From NCBI RefSeq assembly GCF_000300255.2, contig NC_020913.1:248001-312000 (forward strand): a DNA stretch of 64,000 nt. Direction: 5' to 3'. Shown in pieces: positions 9,841 through 19,009 of the stretch (position 1 is its first letter; each line of letters opens with the position of its first letter). The position numbers and the translations under genes were made by a program. Origin of the DNA: Candidatus Methanomethylophilus alvi Mx1201 (lineage in GTDB: Archaea; Thermoplasmatota; Thermoplasmata; Methanomassiliicoccales; Methanomethylophilaceae). The notes under the pieces were generated by a model that ran no database searches, was not told the origin of the DNA, and worked only from the letters and a program-made list of their open reading frames with translations.

Positions 9841-10407
9841 TCAGCACAGTCTGCAGTGTACCTTGCGGTCGGGACCGACGGAGACCTCCACCATGGTCTT
9901 GACATCCATGCCTGTCTCTTTCTTCACTATGTTCTTCCCTCCGGCCTTGTCCACGGGGACGATCACGTCCACGACCGTGGCCTTCGCCTGTTCCCTAAGG
10001 GCTTTGATCATGGCGACAAGGGTGCCTCCGGTGCTGACGACGTCGTCGATGAGAACCACGCGGTCCCCCTCGCGGATGTCGTTTATATGCATGACGGAGC
10101 TGGAATATCCCGTATGTTGTTCGACCGATATCTCGCCGGGGAGTCCGTAACACTTCTTCCTTATGACGGTGTATGGGATCCCTAGCTCCAGGGAAAGAGG
10201 TACGCCGATAGGGATGCCCATGGCCTCGGGAAGGGCCAGGATGTCGCAGTCGAGATCTCCCACGGATCTTGTCCATTCCAGGACATCCCGGAGGACGGCC
10301 GGGTCCATTCTGGGGACACCGTCGGTGAGCGGGTGGACGAAATACGGATATCCATTCCTGTCCACGACGGGGCATTTCTCGAAACTCTCGACGAGCCTGT
10401 CATACAT
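9841..10407 (-). CDS. hpt: Hypoxanthine/guanine phosphoribosyltransferase, archaeal type
   Basis: A 188-aa type I phosphoribosyltransferase. The PRPP-binding loop VVLIDDVVSTGGTL is at residues about 115-128, the N-terminal FVHPLTDGVPRMDP is typical of the archaeal Hpt group, and the central EAMGIPIGVPLSLELGIP and the GEISVEQHTGY loop also match. The enzyme salvages hypoxanthine and guanine with PRPP to IMP and GMP in the cytoplasm. Adenine phosphoribosyltransferase is the closest alternative, but the N-terminal signature favours Hpt. It is divergent from tyrS, and a CTTTTTAACG promoter element lies about 30 nt upstream. Confidence 0.88.
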   Translation of the reverse strand: MYDRLVESFEKCPVVDRNGYPYFVHPLTDGVPRMDPAVLRDVLEWTRSVGDLDCDILALPEAMGIPIGVPLSLELGIPYTVIRKKCYGLPGEISVEQHTGYSSSVMHINDIREGDRVVLIDDVVSTGGTLVAMIKALREQAKATVVDVIVPVDKAGGKNIVKKETGMDVKTMVEVSVGPDRKVHCRLC

Positions 10408-10516
10408 GTGGTCTCCTATCTGCTCCTATCGTTAAAAAGTGATTGGAGCGTACGAGTCCTCGGACCGGAATCCCGTTCTTTTATTATAGGTAAAACCAAT
10501 CTCGGGCGCGATCAAT
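10408..10516. promoter_or_regulatory. Divergent hpt/tyrS promoter region
   Basis: Minus strand: CTTTTTAACG near 10430-10439, in front of hpt. Plus strand: TTTTATTATAGG near 10479-10490, about 30 nt upstream of the tyrS ATG. Both look like TATA boxes; no clear Shine-Dalgarno precedes tyrS. Confidence 0.45.
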
Positions 10517-11662
10517 ATGGACGTAGAAGAGAGGATGGCCCTAGTGACCAGGAATGCGATGGAGCTTGTGAACGAGGACGAGCTCAGGGAGCTCTTGAAG
10601 ACCAAGGAGCAGCCGCTCGCATATATCGGGTTCGAACCCTCCGGTCTCGTCCACATGGGTTGGGCCTTGGTGACCGCCAAGATCAGGGACCTCTGCGATG
10701 CCGGGTTCAAGGTCATCATCCTCTGGGCGGACTGGCATGCCTACATCAATGACAAACTCGGTGGGAACCTCGAGAACATTCAGGCATGTGCCAGATACAT
10801 GGAGGACTGTTTCGTGGCCCTCGGCGTCCCCAAGGACAAGGTCGAATTCAGGTTCGCCAGCGAGGTCCTCGACGACATCGATTACTGGGAGAAGCTCATC
10901 AAGGTCGGAAAGGTCACTTCCCTGTCCAGGGTGAAGAGGGCCATGACCATCATGGGAAGGAAGGAGGACGAGGCGGAGCTGGATTCCTCCAAGGTGGTAT
11001 ACCCCCTCATGCAGGCCACGGACATGTTCCACATGGGCATAGACCTCGCCTACGCAGGTATCGACCAGAGGAGGGCCCACATGCTCGCACGCGATGCCGC
11101 GGACAAACTCGGGTGGAAGAAGCCTCTCGCACTCCACACGCCGTTGCTTCCCGGACTCAAGGGAGGCTCCAGGATGAATCCGGAAGGGGTCAAGGAGCTG
11201 CAGACCAAGAAGGTCTGCACGACCGAAGGGGAAGGCATCGAGGCACAGACCCAGTGTATGATCGAGATGAAGATGTCCAAGTCCGATCCCACCAGCAGCA
11301 TAAACATCCACGACGACCCTGCTTCCGTGAAGCAGAAGATCAAGAAGGCCTACTGTCCTCCCGAGAAGGAGAAGGAGGGGGAGAACCCCATGCTGATGAT
11401 GGCGCGTTACGTCATCTTCCCGCGCTTCAACAACATCCACATAGAGCGTCCGGAGAAATACGGCGGCAACGTGGATTACGCCACCTACGAGGAGCTCACG
11501 GCAGACTACTTCGGGGGCAGGCTCAGTCCCGTCGACCTCAAGGAAGGTATCGTGGACGGCATAAACAAGGTATTGGCGCCTGTGGCGGATTACTTCTCCA
11601 AGTTCCCCGAGAACTATGAGAAGATGAGTGCCATCATGGCAAGTGTCAAGAAACTCCGCTGA
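10517..11662 (+). CDS. tyrS: Tyrosyl-tRNA synthetase
   Basis: A 381-aa class I aminoacyl-tRNA synthetase of the archaeal/eukaryotic TyrRS type. The HIGH-like motif reads HMGW after GFEPSG (residues about 40-50), tyrosine-pocket elements follow, and the KMSKSDPTSSI motif is at about 253. It charges tRNA-Tyr with tyrosine and ATP. Length is slightly above the roughly 310-370 aa of archaeal relatives because of an insert before the KMSKS loop. TrpRS was considered, but the HMGW and downstream QATDMFHMGIDLAYAGIDQR pattern is TyrRS. It is monocistronic and followed by a strong hairpin. Confidence 0.93.
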   Translation: MDVEERMALVTRNAMELVNEDELRELLKTKEQPLAYIGFEPSGLVHMGWALVTAKIRDLCDAGFKVIILWADWHAYINDKLGGNLENIQACARYMEDCFVALGVPKDKVEFRFASEVLDDIDYWEKLIKVGKVTSLSRVKRAMTIMGRKEDEAELDSSKVVYPLMQATDMFHMGIDLAYAGIDQRRAHMLARDAADKLGWKKPLALHTPLLPGLKGGSRMNPEGVKELQTKKVCTTEGEGIEAQTQCMIEMKMSKSDPTSSINIHDDPASVKQKIKKAYCPPEKEKEGENPMLMMARYVIFPRFNNIHIERPEKYGGNVDYATYEELTADYFGGRLSPVDLKEGIVDGINKVLAPVADYFSKFPENYEKMSAIMASVKKLR

Positions 11663-11690
11663 TCCTCGGCGGGGTCTTACAATTTCAAAA

Positions 11691-11716
11691 GGCCTTTGGG
11701 AACTCTCCCAAAGGCC
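11691..11716. terminator. Hairpin between convergent tyrS and DHH gene
   Basis: A perfect inverted repeat with 11-bp arms (GGCCTTTGGGA / TCCCAAAGGCC) and a 4-nt loop sits between two convergent genes, followed by short T-rich tracts. It is well placed to act as a bidirectional terminator or 3' end protector. Confidence 0.6.
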
Positions 11717-11735
11717 TGTAGTTTTCAGGGAGGGA

Positions 11736-12737
11736 TTAGTCCCGGTCCTCTTCGGAAGGATCCCCGGACTGGCTTTCCGCTTCCATCTGGGTCTTTATCT
11801 TTCTGAACTCGTCCATGGTCTTCATCATGCACATGTGGAGCATCGCCTCGGCATCTCCGATCCCGGTCATTCCGGCTGCACCTCCATGGCCTCCCCCGTC
11901 CGTCTCGGTCTCATGGCTGAGGTCCCCGAGTATGGTGTCGAGCCTTATCCCTCTGCGGACCATCTCCTGGGACGCACGGCCGCTGATGCGGAACTCATCG
12001 TCCCTCTGGGACCCTACGAACACGACGTCCGCTCCGGATGCCATCAGCGCTCTGCACGAGGCGGCTTCGAAGCTGCTTCCGAAGGATACGGCGACGATCA
12101 TGTCCCCCACCCTGTCGAACTTCGACCTTCCTATGGCCTTCATGGCGGCCACACGCTCGCTCATGTTGACGGGGGCACGGGTGAGTTGGAGGGCCTCATC
12201 CATAGGTATCTGACATTTTTCCAGAAGGTCTGCGAACTCGTGCAGCATCCGTGGGTCGGAGAATTGGAAATGGCCGCTGTCAGTAAGCATCCCTCCAATC
12301 AGTGCCAGTCCGGATTTCCTGTCGATGCCAATCCCGGCGCCCTCTATTATGTCCTTGATGATCTCGCAGCATGCTACACGGGTGTCGTCGCAGAAGAAAC
12401 GCATCCCGTCCCATTTGCCGGTGGGTGCATGATGGTCGATGACGAGGCAGTCGGAAGGAAGTGCCAGATCCCTCTGCAGCTGATCGGGCGACGAGGTGTC
12501 GACTATGGTCACGAGTTCATAATCGGAAAGATCGCAATCCTCCAAGACCTTCATACCCAGTTTATCGGCCACCATTCTTGCGACGCGGTCCACTCCCGCA
12601 GGTGCGAATATGTCTGCCGGAGGGAACGCATTCGCGAGAGCGTATGCGGATCCCAGGGCGTCCATGTCCGCATTTCCGTGGACCAGTATCACCTTCTTCT
12701 TTCCTCTCAGTATGTCGGCCGCTTCAGTTGTTTTCAT
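11736..12737 (-). CDS. DHH/DHHA1 phosphoesterase (NrnA-like)
   Basis: A 333-aa DHH-superfamily phosphoesterase. The N-terminal metal site HGNADMDALGSA is at residues about 20-31, VDTSS near 91, the DHH motif itself (VIDHHAPTGKWDG) near 125, and the C-terminal DHHA1 domain carries GGGHGGAAGM near 290. Family members hydrolyse oligoribonucleotides or 3'-phosphoadenosine 5'-phosphate using Mn2+; RecJ-like single-strand nuclease activity is an alternative. Its start overlaps the ABC permease stop by 14 nt, so it is the last gene of that operon, although the functional link is not evident. The C-terminal ~20 residues are acidic. Confidence 0.82.
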   Translation of the reverse strand: MKTTEAADILRGKKKVILVHGNADMDALGSAYALANAFPPADIFAPAGVDRVARMVADKLGMKVLEDCDLSDYELVTIVDTSSPDQLQRDLALPSDCLVIDHHAPTGKWDGMRFFCDDTRVACCEIIKDIIEGAGIGIDRKSGLALIGGMLTDSGHFQFSDPRMLHEFADLLEKCQIPMDEALQLTRAPVNMSERVAAMKAIGRSKFDRVGDMIVAVSFGSSFEAASCRALMASGADVVFVGSQRDDEFRISGRASQEMVRRGIRLDTILGDLSHETETDGGGHGGAAGMTGIGDAEAMLHMCMMKTMDEFRKIKTQMEAESQSGDPSEEDRD

Positions 12738-14136
12738 GATCTTCCTTCTTTATCTTGAACATCTTGTTCAGAGTCTTCATGAACTTCGTCTGGTCCAGTC
12801 CCGTGATCAGTATGTCGGAGTTGTAGATCTTGACGGTTATAAGGATCATCACGGCGTCGAAGATCAACAGATATGCGATCCCTCCGAATATGAGGGTCAT
12901 ATCGCCGAACATGAGGTTGGTCATCGCCATCATCGGGTGGGAGAACGGTATCAGGAACAGCAGGGCCTGACCGATCAGCGGCATGGAGTCCCAGCTCATG
13001 AACATGAACACGAACATGGGGATGATGGCCAGGAAGCTTATGGGCATCGTCATCTGCTGGGCCATCTTGTAGTTCTTGGTGAATGCTCCGAGGATCATGC
13101 AGATGCCGAGTGCGCTGAATATGGCCAGGAACAGGATGAGCATCAGCAGGATCCAGTCTACCGCATCGAGGGCCAACCCATACTCCGACAGGTTGACGCT
13201 GGTGGATCCCACGGTGAGTCCGGTGGTATAGAACATCATTCCGATCATGTAGGCCACTCCGTACACCAGACCGACTATGGCCGCCGCCAGGAGTTTACCG
13301 CTTATGATGGTGGTCCTCTTGATGGGCATGGTGAGGAGGGTCTCGAGGGTCTTGTTCTCCTTCTCGCTTCCCATGGACGATATGACCACGCTTCCGACCA
13401 TGAGGATCACTATCATCACGACCAGGGGTATCATCATACTCTGGCTGGTCATGGAGCTGGATAACGCATAGGGTGTGACATCCGAGTAGATCGTTCCATT
13501 GACGTAGGTGTGGTTGTTTTCGCTGCCCCATATGAGAGGCTGGATGAAGTAGACCGTGTCGGTCGTTATCTCCCCGCCGATCAGTATGTTGGAGAGCCTT
13601 CCGTTCATCTCGCTTACGAGGGACGTCCCCACGGAACTGGATGCGGATCCGAAGAGCCCTTCGTTCTCATACACGAAATATGTGCCGATGGGGGTGAATT
13701 CCGCATCGGGGGCCATGGTCTTGATCTTACCGATGTTGGTCACTATGGAATCGGGTATGGTTATGACATAAGACAATCCGTACCTTTCTATTGCCGAGAT
13801 GATGCCGTCTTCGTCGCTGTAACCCACTTCCAGATACTGTATGGATGCGGAGGCCGCATCCCTGTCCATTCCATACAGGGATGCATATGAGTCGAGGACC
13901 AGCAGCTTTATCTCGGACGGGTCGTCGAGATCCCCGTAGGTCTCTGCGACATTCGCTCCGTCCCCTGCATTGTATACGACCCCTATCTTCGCGGCGGAAG
14001 CGGACTTCTCCGCCTCGCCTCCGATGGCCGTCCCGATGCACATGAATAGTACCATGATGACCACGACGGAGAGGATGGCCCCGGGCGTGAGGAGTTCCCT
14101 CAGTTCTTTTTTGGTGATATTTACCAGATGGTTCAT
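12724..14136 (-). CDS. ABC-2 type export permease (NatB-like)
   Basis: A 470-aa ABC-2 permease. One N-terminal membrane helix (about residues 18-38) is followed by a large extracytoplasmic domain of roughly 190 residues, then five helices between about 225 and 440. This is the NatB/YhgE-like topology of exporters. It overlaps the ATPase gene by 4 nt (ATGA), so the two are translationally coupled. It probably exports an ion, drug or peptide; the substrate cannot be read from sequence. Confidence 0.85.
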   Translation of the reverse strand: MNHLVNITKKELRELLTPGAILSVVVIMVLFMCIGTAIGGEAEKSASAAKIGVVYNAGDGANVAETYGDLDDPSEIKLLVLDSYASLYGMDRDAASASIQYLEVGYSDEDGIISAIERYGLSYVITIPDSIVTNIGKIKTMAPDAEFTPIGTYFVYENEGLFGSASSSVGTSLVSEMNGRLSNILIGGEITTDTVYFIQPLIWGSENNHTYVNGTIYSDVTPYALSSSMTSQSMMIPLVVMIVILMVGSVVISSMGSEKENKTLETLLTMPIKRTTIISGKLLAAAIVGLVYGVAYMIGMMFYTTGLTVGSTSVNLSEYGLALDAVDWILLMLILFLAIFSALGICMILGAFTKNYKMAQQMTMPISFLAIIPMFVFMFMSWDSMPLIGQALLFLIPFSHPMMAMTNLMFGDMTLIFGGIAYLLIFDAVMILITVKIYNSDILITGLDQTKFMKTLNKMFKIKKEDHENN

Positions 14137-14855
14137 TTCCTCACCGCCTTCACGAAGACCTCTTCGAGGTTGTTCGCATTATATTTCTCTTTGAGTTCTG
14201 CGGGGGTGCCGCATTCCACGATGTCTCCGTGGTTTATCATGGCCACACGGTTGCAGAGGCTTTCGACCTCGAACATGTTGTGGCTGGATATGAGGACGGT
14301 TACACCTTCCTTGGCTATACCGCGGACGATCTCCCTGATCTCATATGCGTTCATGACGTCCAATCCGGAGGTGATCTCGTCCATGATGGCCAGTCTTGGT
14401 TCCGGCATCATCGCCCTTGCGATGAGGAGTCTTCTCATCATCCCTTTGCTATAGGTGCTGACCTTCGAATCTATCCTGTCGCCGAGATTGGACATCTCTA
14501 TGCCCTTGTCGACCATCTGCTGGAACTTCTCCCCATCCGCGAAGAATGCGGCCATGAAGCGTATGTATTGGCGTCCTGTGAGGTCCTTGTAGGCTCCGGA
14601 GTCCTCCGGGAGGTAGCTGATTATCTTCCTTACCTCGTCCGCCTCTTTCATGACGTCGTGTCCGCATACGGTTATGCTTCCGTCCGTCACTTGGAGGAGG
14701 GTGCAGATCATTCTGAGGGTCGTTGTCTTTCCAGCGCCGTTTGGTCCGATCAGCCCGAAGATCTCCCCCTCCTTTACGGAGAAGTTTATCCCTTTGACGG
14801 CTTCGCGGTCCCCATAGATCTTGCGCACGTCTTTCAGGATGAGCGCATCTGTCAT
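14133..14855 (-). CDS. ABC transporter ATP-binding protein (NatA-like)
   Basis: A 240-aa ABC ATPase partner of the downstream permease. Walker A GPNGAGKTT is at about residues 38-46, the signature region YSKGMMRRLLIARAM near 130-144, Walker B LAIMDEITSGLD near 153-164, and the H-loop ISSHN near 188. The signature is atypical (SKGM in place of SGGQ), as is usual for export ATPases of this group. I chose the ATG at 14855 over an upstream TTG because it is about 26 nt from a TATAAG element and the protein then begins directly at the ABC fold. Confidence 0.88.
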   Translation of the reverse strand: MTDALILKDVRKIYGDREAVKGINFSVKEGEIFGLIGPNGAGKTTTLRMICTLLQVTDGSITVCGHDVMKEADEVRKIISYLPEDSGAYKDLTGRQYIRFMAAFFADGEKFQQMVDKGIEMSNLGDRIDSKVSTYSKGMMRRLLIARAMMPEPRLAIMDEITSGLDVMNAYEIREIVRGIAKEGVTVLISSHNMFEVESLCNRVAMINHGDIVECGTPAELKEKYNANNLEEVFVKAVRK

Positions 14856-14890
14856 AGGTGGCTCATTCAACTATTCTTATAAAAAGTATG

Positions 14891-14918
14891 AAGAGGGCAG
14901 GGCTATGCGAGCCCTCTT
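14891..14918 (-). terminator. Terminator of the exosome superoperon
   Basis: Inverted repeat AAGAGGGC / GCCCTCTT with a 12-nt loop just beyond the pfdB stop. On the minus strand it is followed by ACTTTTT. It also overlaps the upstream side of the ABC ATPase promoter. Confidence 0.6.
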
Positions 14919-14926
14919 GAGATGTT

Positions 14927-15313
14927 TCAGTCTTCTTCGTCGTCGGACCTTGCGGGAGCGGCCTTGGGTACGGGAGCGTTTCCCATAGCCCTGTTTATGG
15001 TCTCTCCGAGGACCTCGTATTTCTCGCGGAGGTCTTTCTCCTGCCTCTCGAGGCCCCTTATCCTGATGCCGAGGGTCTCCAAGGACTCCTCCAGCTCGTC
15101 TTTCAGGGCGGCCTTGTCGGAGACTTTTATCAGGAGCATTCCTACGTTCCTGTACACGTCCCCGTCGGCCTTGGCGAGCTCCTCAACCGTCCTCTGGAGT
15201 TCCCTCTGCTGGGATTCCATCTGTCCCTTCTGGGTCATGACGTTCTGGAGCTGCTGCTGTACCTGCTGGTACTGTGCTATCTGATTCTGGAGCTGGGGGC
15301 TGATTCCGTTCAT
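14927..15313 (-). CDS. pfdB: Prefoldin beta subunit
   Basis: A 128-aa protein with two long coiled coils (about residues 5-48 and 70-112) separated by the beta-hairpin region, the prefoldin beta layout. Archaeal prefoldin is an alpha2-beta4 jellyfish that passes unfolded proteins to the thermosome. The ATG at 15313 was chosen because it overlaps the Pcc1 stop by 4 nt and starts the coiled coil directly; an upstream start would add an unrelated 16 residues. The Ala/acidic tail (after ~112) is probably disordered. It is the last gene of the exosome superoperon. Confidence 0.88.
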   Translation of the reverse strand: MNGISPQLQNQIAQYQQVQQQLQNVMTQKGQMESQQRELQRTVEELAKADGDVYRNVGMLLIKVSDKAALKDELEESLETLGIRIRGLERQEKDLREKYEVLGETINRAMGNAPVPKAAPARSDDEED

Positions 15314-15549
15314 TTTGAACCCTTCGTAATCCTGTCGATGTTCTCGGTGATCATTATGCACTCGAGATACGAATTCAGAGCCGCCCGCATAGCGGACGAG
15401 TCGTCTGCCTCGATCCTTATGACGGCCTTACCGTCTTCGAGACTCACGTCGACATGGGTCCTGAGAAGGTCGCGGCGGGCCTCCGGTCCGATCGCCGAGG
15501 CGACCGTTCCGGCGTTGCCGGAATCTATACTCAGGACTGCTGTCGGCAT
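15310..15549 (-). CDS. pcc1: KEOPS complex subunit Pcc1
   Basis: A 79-aa Pcc1-like protein with a beta-alpha-beta pattern ending in a C-terminal helix that carries NSYLECIMITENI, the dimerisation helix of the family. Pcc1 dimerises KEOPS (Kae1, Bud32, Cgi121), which transfers threonylcarbamoyl to A37 of ANN-decoding tRNAs. The window also encodes the enzyme that supplies the intermediate (Sua5, at the right end). Its position between rpoP and prefoldin is the conserved archaeal order. Confidence 0.85.
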   Translation of the reverse strand: MPTAVLSIDSGNAGTVASAIGPEARRDLLRTHVDVSLEDGKAVIRIEADDSSAMRAALNSYLECIMITENIDRITKGSK

Positions 15550-15550
15550 A

Positions 15551-15682
15551 TCAGTCGGATTTCAGGATCTTCTTCACGTTAGGTCTTTCCTTAACGAAGA
15601 TCCTGGATCCGCACTTGTCGCACTGCAACCCGATCGGGGACATGTTCCTGATGGGTTCGTTGCATTTTGCGCATCTGTACAT
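15551..15682 (-). CDS. rpoP: RNA polymerase subunit P (Rpo12)
   Basis: A 43-aa zinc-ribbon protein, homologous to eukaryotic Rpb12. The two cysteine pairs YRCAKC (residues 2-7) and QCDKCG (about 20-25) bind one zinc, and the basic tail follows. It anchors at the Rpo3/Rpo10 platform of RNA polymerase. It starts 19 nt after the L37Ae stop and ends 1 nt before the pcc1 start, inside the exosome superoperon. Confidence 0.93.
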   Translation of the reverse strand: MYRCAKCNEPIRNMSPIGLQCDKCGSRIFVKERPNVKKILKSD

Positions 15683-15700
15683 TCGGACCACCAGTCCGGA

Positions 15701-16006
15701 TCACTGCTCGGCAGGAGCGTCTGCGACCGGTGCGGCCTCGGCGTTCTTGGCCGCCTTGGCGGCTACAAGGGCGTCGGTGGTCTTCTTGGTCTTGGGGCTG
15801 TATGCCGCAGCTGCGAACTTGTTTCCGCAGTGCCTGCACTCCCAGATGCCGGCGGATACCCTCTTGACGGACATGTGGTGGCACTGGGGGCACTCATGTT
15901 TCGCTTTCTGGTGGGCCTCGATGGACTTCACCCTGTTGCGAACGACGACTCCGTACCTTGCACCGAACCTTCCGGCTGTTCCTGCTTTGGCTGTTCTTTT
16001 TGCCAT
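15701..16006 (-). CDS. rpl37ae: Large subunit ribosomal protein L37Ae (eL43)
   Basis: A 101-aa ribosomal protein with the basic N-terminus MAKRTAKAG and a zinc ribbon CPQCHH...WECRHCG (cysteine pairs near residues 39-42 and 57-60). It binds 23S rRNA near the E site. A C-terminal Ala/Lys-rich tail of ~25 residues exceeds many archaeal homologues and may be disordered. It lies in the conserved exosome superoperon. Confidence 0.93.
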   Translation of the reverse strand: MAKRTAKAGTAGRFGARYGVVVRNRVKSIEAHQKAKHECPQCHHMSVKRVSAGIWECRHCGNKFAAAAYSPKTKKTTDALVAAKAAKNAEAAPVADAPAEQ

Positions 16007-16012
16007 TTTAAA

Positions 16013-16819
16013 TCACCCGATGATATTCCTAATCTGTTTGCCTATCTCGACGGCTCTATCAAGGCAGAGCGAGAGGTCACCGCGGGTGATCGATCCCTTT
16101 CCGCCTTTCTGCATGGCCCTGAAGTTCCCGTCGTTATCGGTGGTGACGGTAAGGCGGGCCGTGGAGATTGCTTCCTCGTCGAAATTAGGGTCTACTATTA
16201 AATCATTGCCTATTTTGCATTCAGTGACCGATATGGGCAGACAGGTGACGGGCATGGGTACATTATCCATTTCCGTCACGTTGCCGTCGTCATCGGTCCT
16301 GCTCTTCCCATACTGTTTCCAGGGGACGATGGCGTTCTTGAGTGCGCATACCGCGGCGAGGTTCGATGCGTCGAACAGGTTCCCGTCGTAGTCGAGGGCA
16401 TAGATGTCGATGAACACCATCCAGATCTCCTCGCCTTTCTTTATGCACAGCTGCTTGACGTCGATCATCCCGGACTCGCGGATCCCACGGTCCACGACAC
16501 GGGCGAGTTCGATGGCGTCCTCGCTCGGGGGTCCGGGTTCGAACGACTCGTGTGCCAGCGGGATGAGTTCCGCACCTGTGGTGAGTACCCCGTCTCCGGG
16601 TGCATCCATGTAAGGGGTCCCGGGGATGACCTTGACACCGGCTATGACGTCCGTGTTCCCGAGGTGGACCCTTGCGGATCCCTCGGCGGATTCGATGATG
16701 CCGGTCTCGACGGTGATCTTCCTCATCTCGTCGAGCTGCCTTCCATCCTCCCTCCTGCCGTCGGCGAGGAGGTTCATGAGGTGGTCCCTCTTTATCTGCG
16801 AAATCACGTAGTTACTCAT
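16013..16819 (-). CDS. rrp42: Exosome subunit Rrp42 (RNase PH fold, structural)
   Basis: A 268-aa RNase PH-fold protein, the inactive partner in the archaeal exosome hexamer. GRREDGR near residues 20-26 and the phosphate-side region around [10 protein letters not shown] match Rrp42 and not the catalytic Rrp41. Together with Rrp41 it forms a trimer of dimers that degrades or tails RNA 3'-5'. The ATG at 16819 overlaps the rrp41 stop by 8 nt; the longer frame upstream belongs to rrp41 in another frame. Confidence 0.93.
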   Translation of the reverse strand: MSNYVISQIKRDHLMNLLADGRREDGRQLDEMRKITVETGIIESAEGSARVHLGNTDVIAGVKVIPGTPYMDAPGDGVLTTGAELIPLAHESFEPGPPSEDAIELARVVDRGIRESGMIDVKQLCIKKGEEIWMVFIDIYALDYDGNLFDASNLAAVCALKNAIVPWKQYGKSRTDDDGNVTEMDNVPMPVTCLPISVTECKIGNDLIVDPNFDEEAISTARLTVTTDNDGNFRAMQKGGKGSITRGDLSLCLDRAVEIGKQIRNIIG

Positions 16820-17561
16820 CGGACTCACCTTCCTTCTTGGATATCTCCGTGTAGCGTCTCCTGAGCGCATCCTTCTGGATGTCGCTGACCTCGTGGGCCG
16901 CCTTGAACGCCATGTCAAGGCCGTACTCGAGTTCCTCCCTGGTCATGTTACCGTCCATCTGGAGCAGGACGATCTCGTCGGTGGAGGGCACGATCGCCAG
17001 AGGTACGTCGGCCTGTCCGTAGTTGTCCTCCTCCTTGTTGAGGTCGAGGAGCACCTTGTCGTCGGCCTTCCCGCATGCGATGGCGGGGACGATGTCCCTC
17101 ATGGGGATCCCCGCGTCGGCGAGGGCGACGGATGCGGCGGTGAGACCGGCGCATCTGGTCCCGGCGTTGGCCTGGAGGATCTCTATGTACACGTCTATGG
17201 ATGCGCGCGGATACAGTTCGAGCTGTACTACGCTGCTCAGGGCCTCGGAGATGAGCTTGGAGATCTCGACCGACCTCCTGTCGGTACCGGGTCTCTTCCT
17301 GTCGGTGACGGAGTAGGCCTCCATGTTGTATTTGCACTGGATGATGGCCTTGGTGGGGTCCTGCAGGTGTCTGGGTCTGCACTCCCTGGGTCCGTAGACC
17401 GCACAGAGTACCTTGTTCTTTCCGATCTCCAGGTAACAGGAGCCGTCCGCGTTCTTCAATACGCCCGCTTCTATGCGGATGGGCCTTTTCTCGTCGGTCC
17501 TGCGGCCGTCGATCCTGATGCCCTCCTCGTTAACCAATACCATGTCTGTGTGTCCGCTCAT
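16812..17561 (-). CDS. rrp41: Exosome catalytic subunit Rrp41
   Basis: A 249-aa RNase PH-fold phosphorolytic subunit. Visible: [14 protein letters not shown] near residues 15-28, [12 protein letters not shown] (RNA-binding arginines), NMEAYS, and [11 protein letters not shown] near the C-terminal active site aspartates. It uses inorganic phosphate to remove NDPs from RNA 3' ends and can run in reverse. The ATG at 17561 overlaps the rrp4 stop by 4 nt. The C-terminus is acidic, as in other archaeal Rrp41 proteins. Confidence 0.94.
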   Translation of the reverse strand: MSGHTDMVLVNEEGIRIDGRRTDEKRPIRIEAGVLKNADGSCYLEIGKNKVLCAVYGPRECRPRHLQDPTKAIIQCKYNMEAYSVTDRKRPGTDRRSVEISKLISEALSSVVQLELYPRASIDVYIEILQANAGTRCAGLTAASVALADAGIPMRDIVPAIACGKADDKVLLDLNKEEDNYGQADVPLAIVPSTDEIVLLQMDGNMTREELEYGLDMAFKAAHEVSDIQKDALRRRYTEISKKEGESDE

Positions 17562-18280
17562 TCGGATTCCTCCTCGATGTCCTCTTCTTCCTCGGACTGG
17601 GGGAGCTTCTTCTCTATGAACTCCCTGACCCTGTCCGTGAGGTTGGCGGACCTGGCCTCCGCCTCGATTATCTTTATGGCCTCTGCGGCGACCTCGACGT
17701 TCTCGTCGTCGCCGTCGATCCATATCCTTCCGTTCTGACCGACGAATATGCGGCAGTCGGTCATGTTCTTCAGCATCTGGATCATCGATCCGCTCTTGCC
17801 GATGACCCTCGAGATCTTGGAATGTGCGATCTCGACGAGCTGTCCGCCCTCGATCTTCCTCAGGCCGGAGTCCTTCATGGTGACGGAGATCTTCTTCGCC
17901 TCGTCCACCATCAGGACCTTCAGGAGGACGACGTCCCCTACCGTCAGGAACCTGGAGGTATCTCCGAACTCGACCTTCCACGGCACCTCGCTCACATGGA
18001 GGGGTGCAGGGTAGGGTGCATTTATGTCCAGCATCCAGTTGGAAGGTCCAACGTCTGCGATTATTCCTATTACGGTGTCTCCTGTCACGGGCATGTAGCA
18101 TCCGCCCATGGGGATGACGCCTACCGCGTCGCCCGTATAGGTCTTGAGTCCCATAACGAGGGCGCGGATCTTGCCGTCGGATGCGTATGCGTTCTCTCCG
18201 GTCCTGTACTCTTCGCTGTCGCCGAGCACCTCTCCGGGGACAACGATCTCGCGTGTCCTTCTGGCGTTTCTTTTTTCCAT
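17558..18280 (-). CDS. rrp4: Exosome RNA-binding cap subunit Rrp4
   Basis: A 240-aa cap protein. An N-terminal domain (VVPGEVLGD at about 13-21) is followed by an S1 domain (about 65-150) and a KH domain ([15 protein letters not shown], about 158-172), then an acidic tail. Three copies of Rrp4 and/or Csl4 cap the hexameric ring and select poly(A)-rich RNA. It is the first exosome gene in the operon, 24 nt after SBDS. Confidence 0.94.
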   Translation of the reverse strand: MEKRNARRTREIVVPGEVLGDSEEYRTGENAYASDGKIRALVMGLKTYTGDAVGVIPMGGCYMPVTGDTVIGIIADVGPSNWMLDINAPYPAPLHVSEVPWKVEFGDTSRFLTVGDVVLLKVLMVDEAKKISVTMKDSGLRKIEGGQLVEIAHSKISRVIGKSGSMIQMLKNMTDCRIFVGQNGRIWIDGDDENVEVAAEAIKIIEAEARSANLTDRVREFIEKKLPQSEEEEDIEEESE

Positions 18281-18304
18281 TGTATCACACTCTGAAATGT
18301 AAAA

Positions 18305-19003
18305 TCAGGCGCCCATCAGTTTGACGGACGCGCTTCCGTGGGTCCTGTTCTTCAGTTTGTCGGTCAGCTCGGTTATGAGTCCCGCCGGAATCTCCATGGT
18401 TCCGATCCAGGAGCCGTCGGCGGTCCATTCCTCCCTGTCGACCAGGCCGTATTTGTTCATCTCTTCGATGCAGCGGCCATAGTCCTCCCCTTTGAGCTTG
18501 ATCGCTATCCTGCTCTTTTCGAATCTTATCGGGAGGAGGGGACGGAGGACCTTCATGGCCTCCTCCACCTCTTTGTCGAATGGTTTGAAGGGATCCACGT
18601 GGAACTTGCCCTCTTCGAGGGCTATCTCGATCCTAGTCGGCGGATGCGGAAGCTTCGTCTGCGGATTGATGGCGTTGGCGGCGATGTACGTGATGATCTG
18701 CCGCCTCTTGGCCTCGAGCAGTTCCTTGCGCTGCTCGGCCGTCATCTGCACCTCCCCTTTCTCGATGATATGCTTCGCTATGGCCACGATATCGTCTGTC
18801 CCGAAGACCTCCTTTATCATGGCCTCGGCGGGGCGGGTGCCTTTCCTGGCATCCTTGAAAACGTCTTCCACCGCGAGATATTTCCCCAGGTCGACCTCTT
18901 TGCCTTGCTTTATCTGGTCCATGGCGGCGGGATCGAGAAGTATCTCGAACCTCTCCCCGTGGCTCTCCAGCCTGGCTACGATCGCATCGTCGAGGTCTAC
19001 CAT
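18305..19003 (-). CDS. Ribosome maturation protein SBDS (SDO1)
   Basis: A 232-aa SBDS orthologue with the three domains: N-terminal FYSH (MVDLDDAIVARLESHGERFEILLDP), a central helical domain, and the C-terminal ferredoxin-like domain (about 165-232). In eukaryotes it releases eIF6 from 60S particles together with EFL1; archaea have aIF6 and aEF-2. Its place between psmA and rrp4 is the conserved archaeal order. The gap to psmA is 6 nt. Confidence 0.93.
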   Translation of the reverse strand: MVDLDDAIVARLESHGERFEILLDPAAMDQIKQGKEVDLGKYLAVEDVFKDARKGTRPAEAMIKEVFGTDDIVAIAKHIIEKGEVQMTAEQRKELLEAKRRQIITYIAANAINPQTKLPHPPTRIEIALEEGKFHVDPFKPFDKEVEEAMKVLRPLLPIRFEKSRIAIKLKGEDYGRCIEEMNKYGLVDREEWTADGSWIGTMEIPAGLITELTDKLKNRTHGSASVKLMGA

Positions 19004-19009
19004 GGTGGC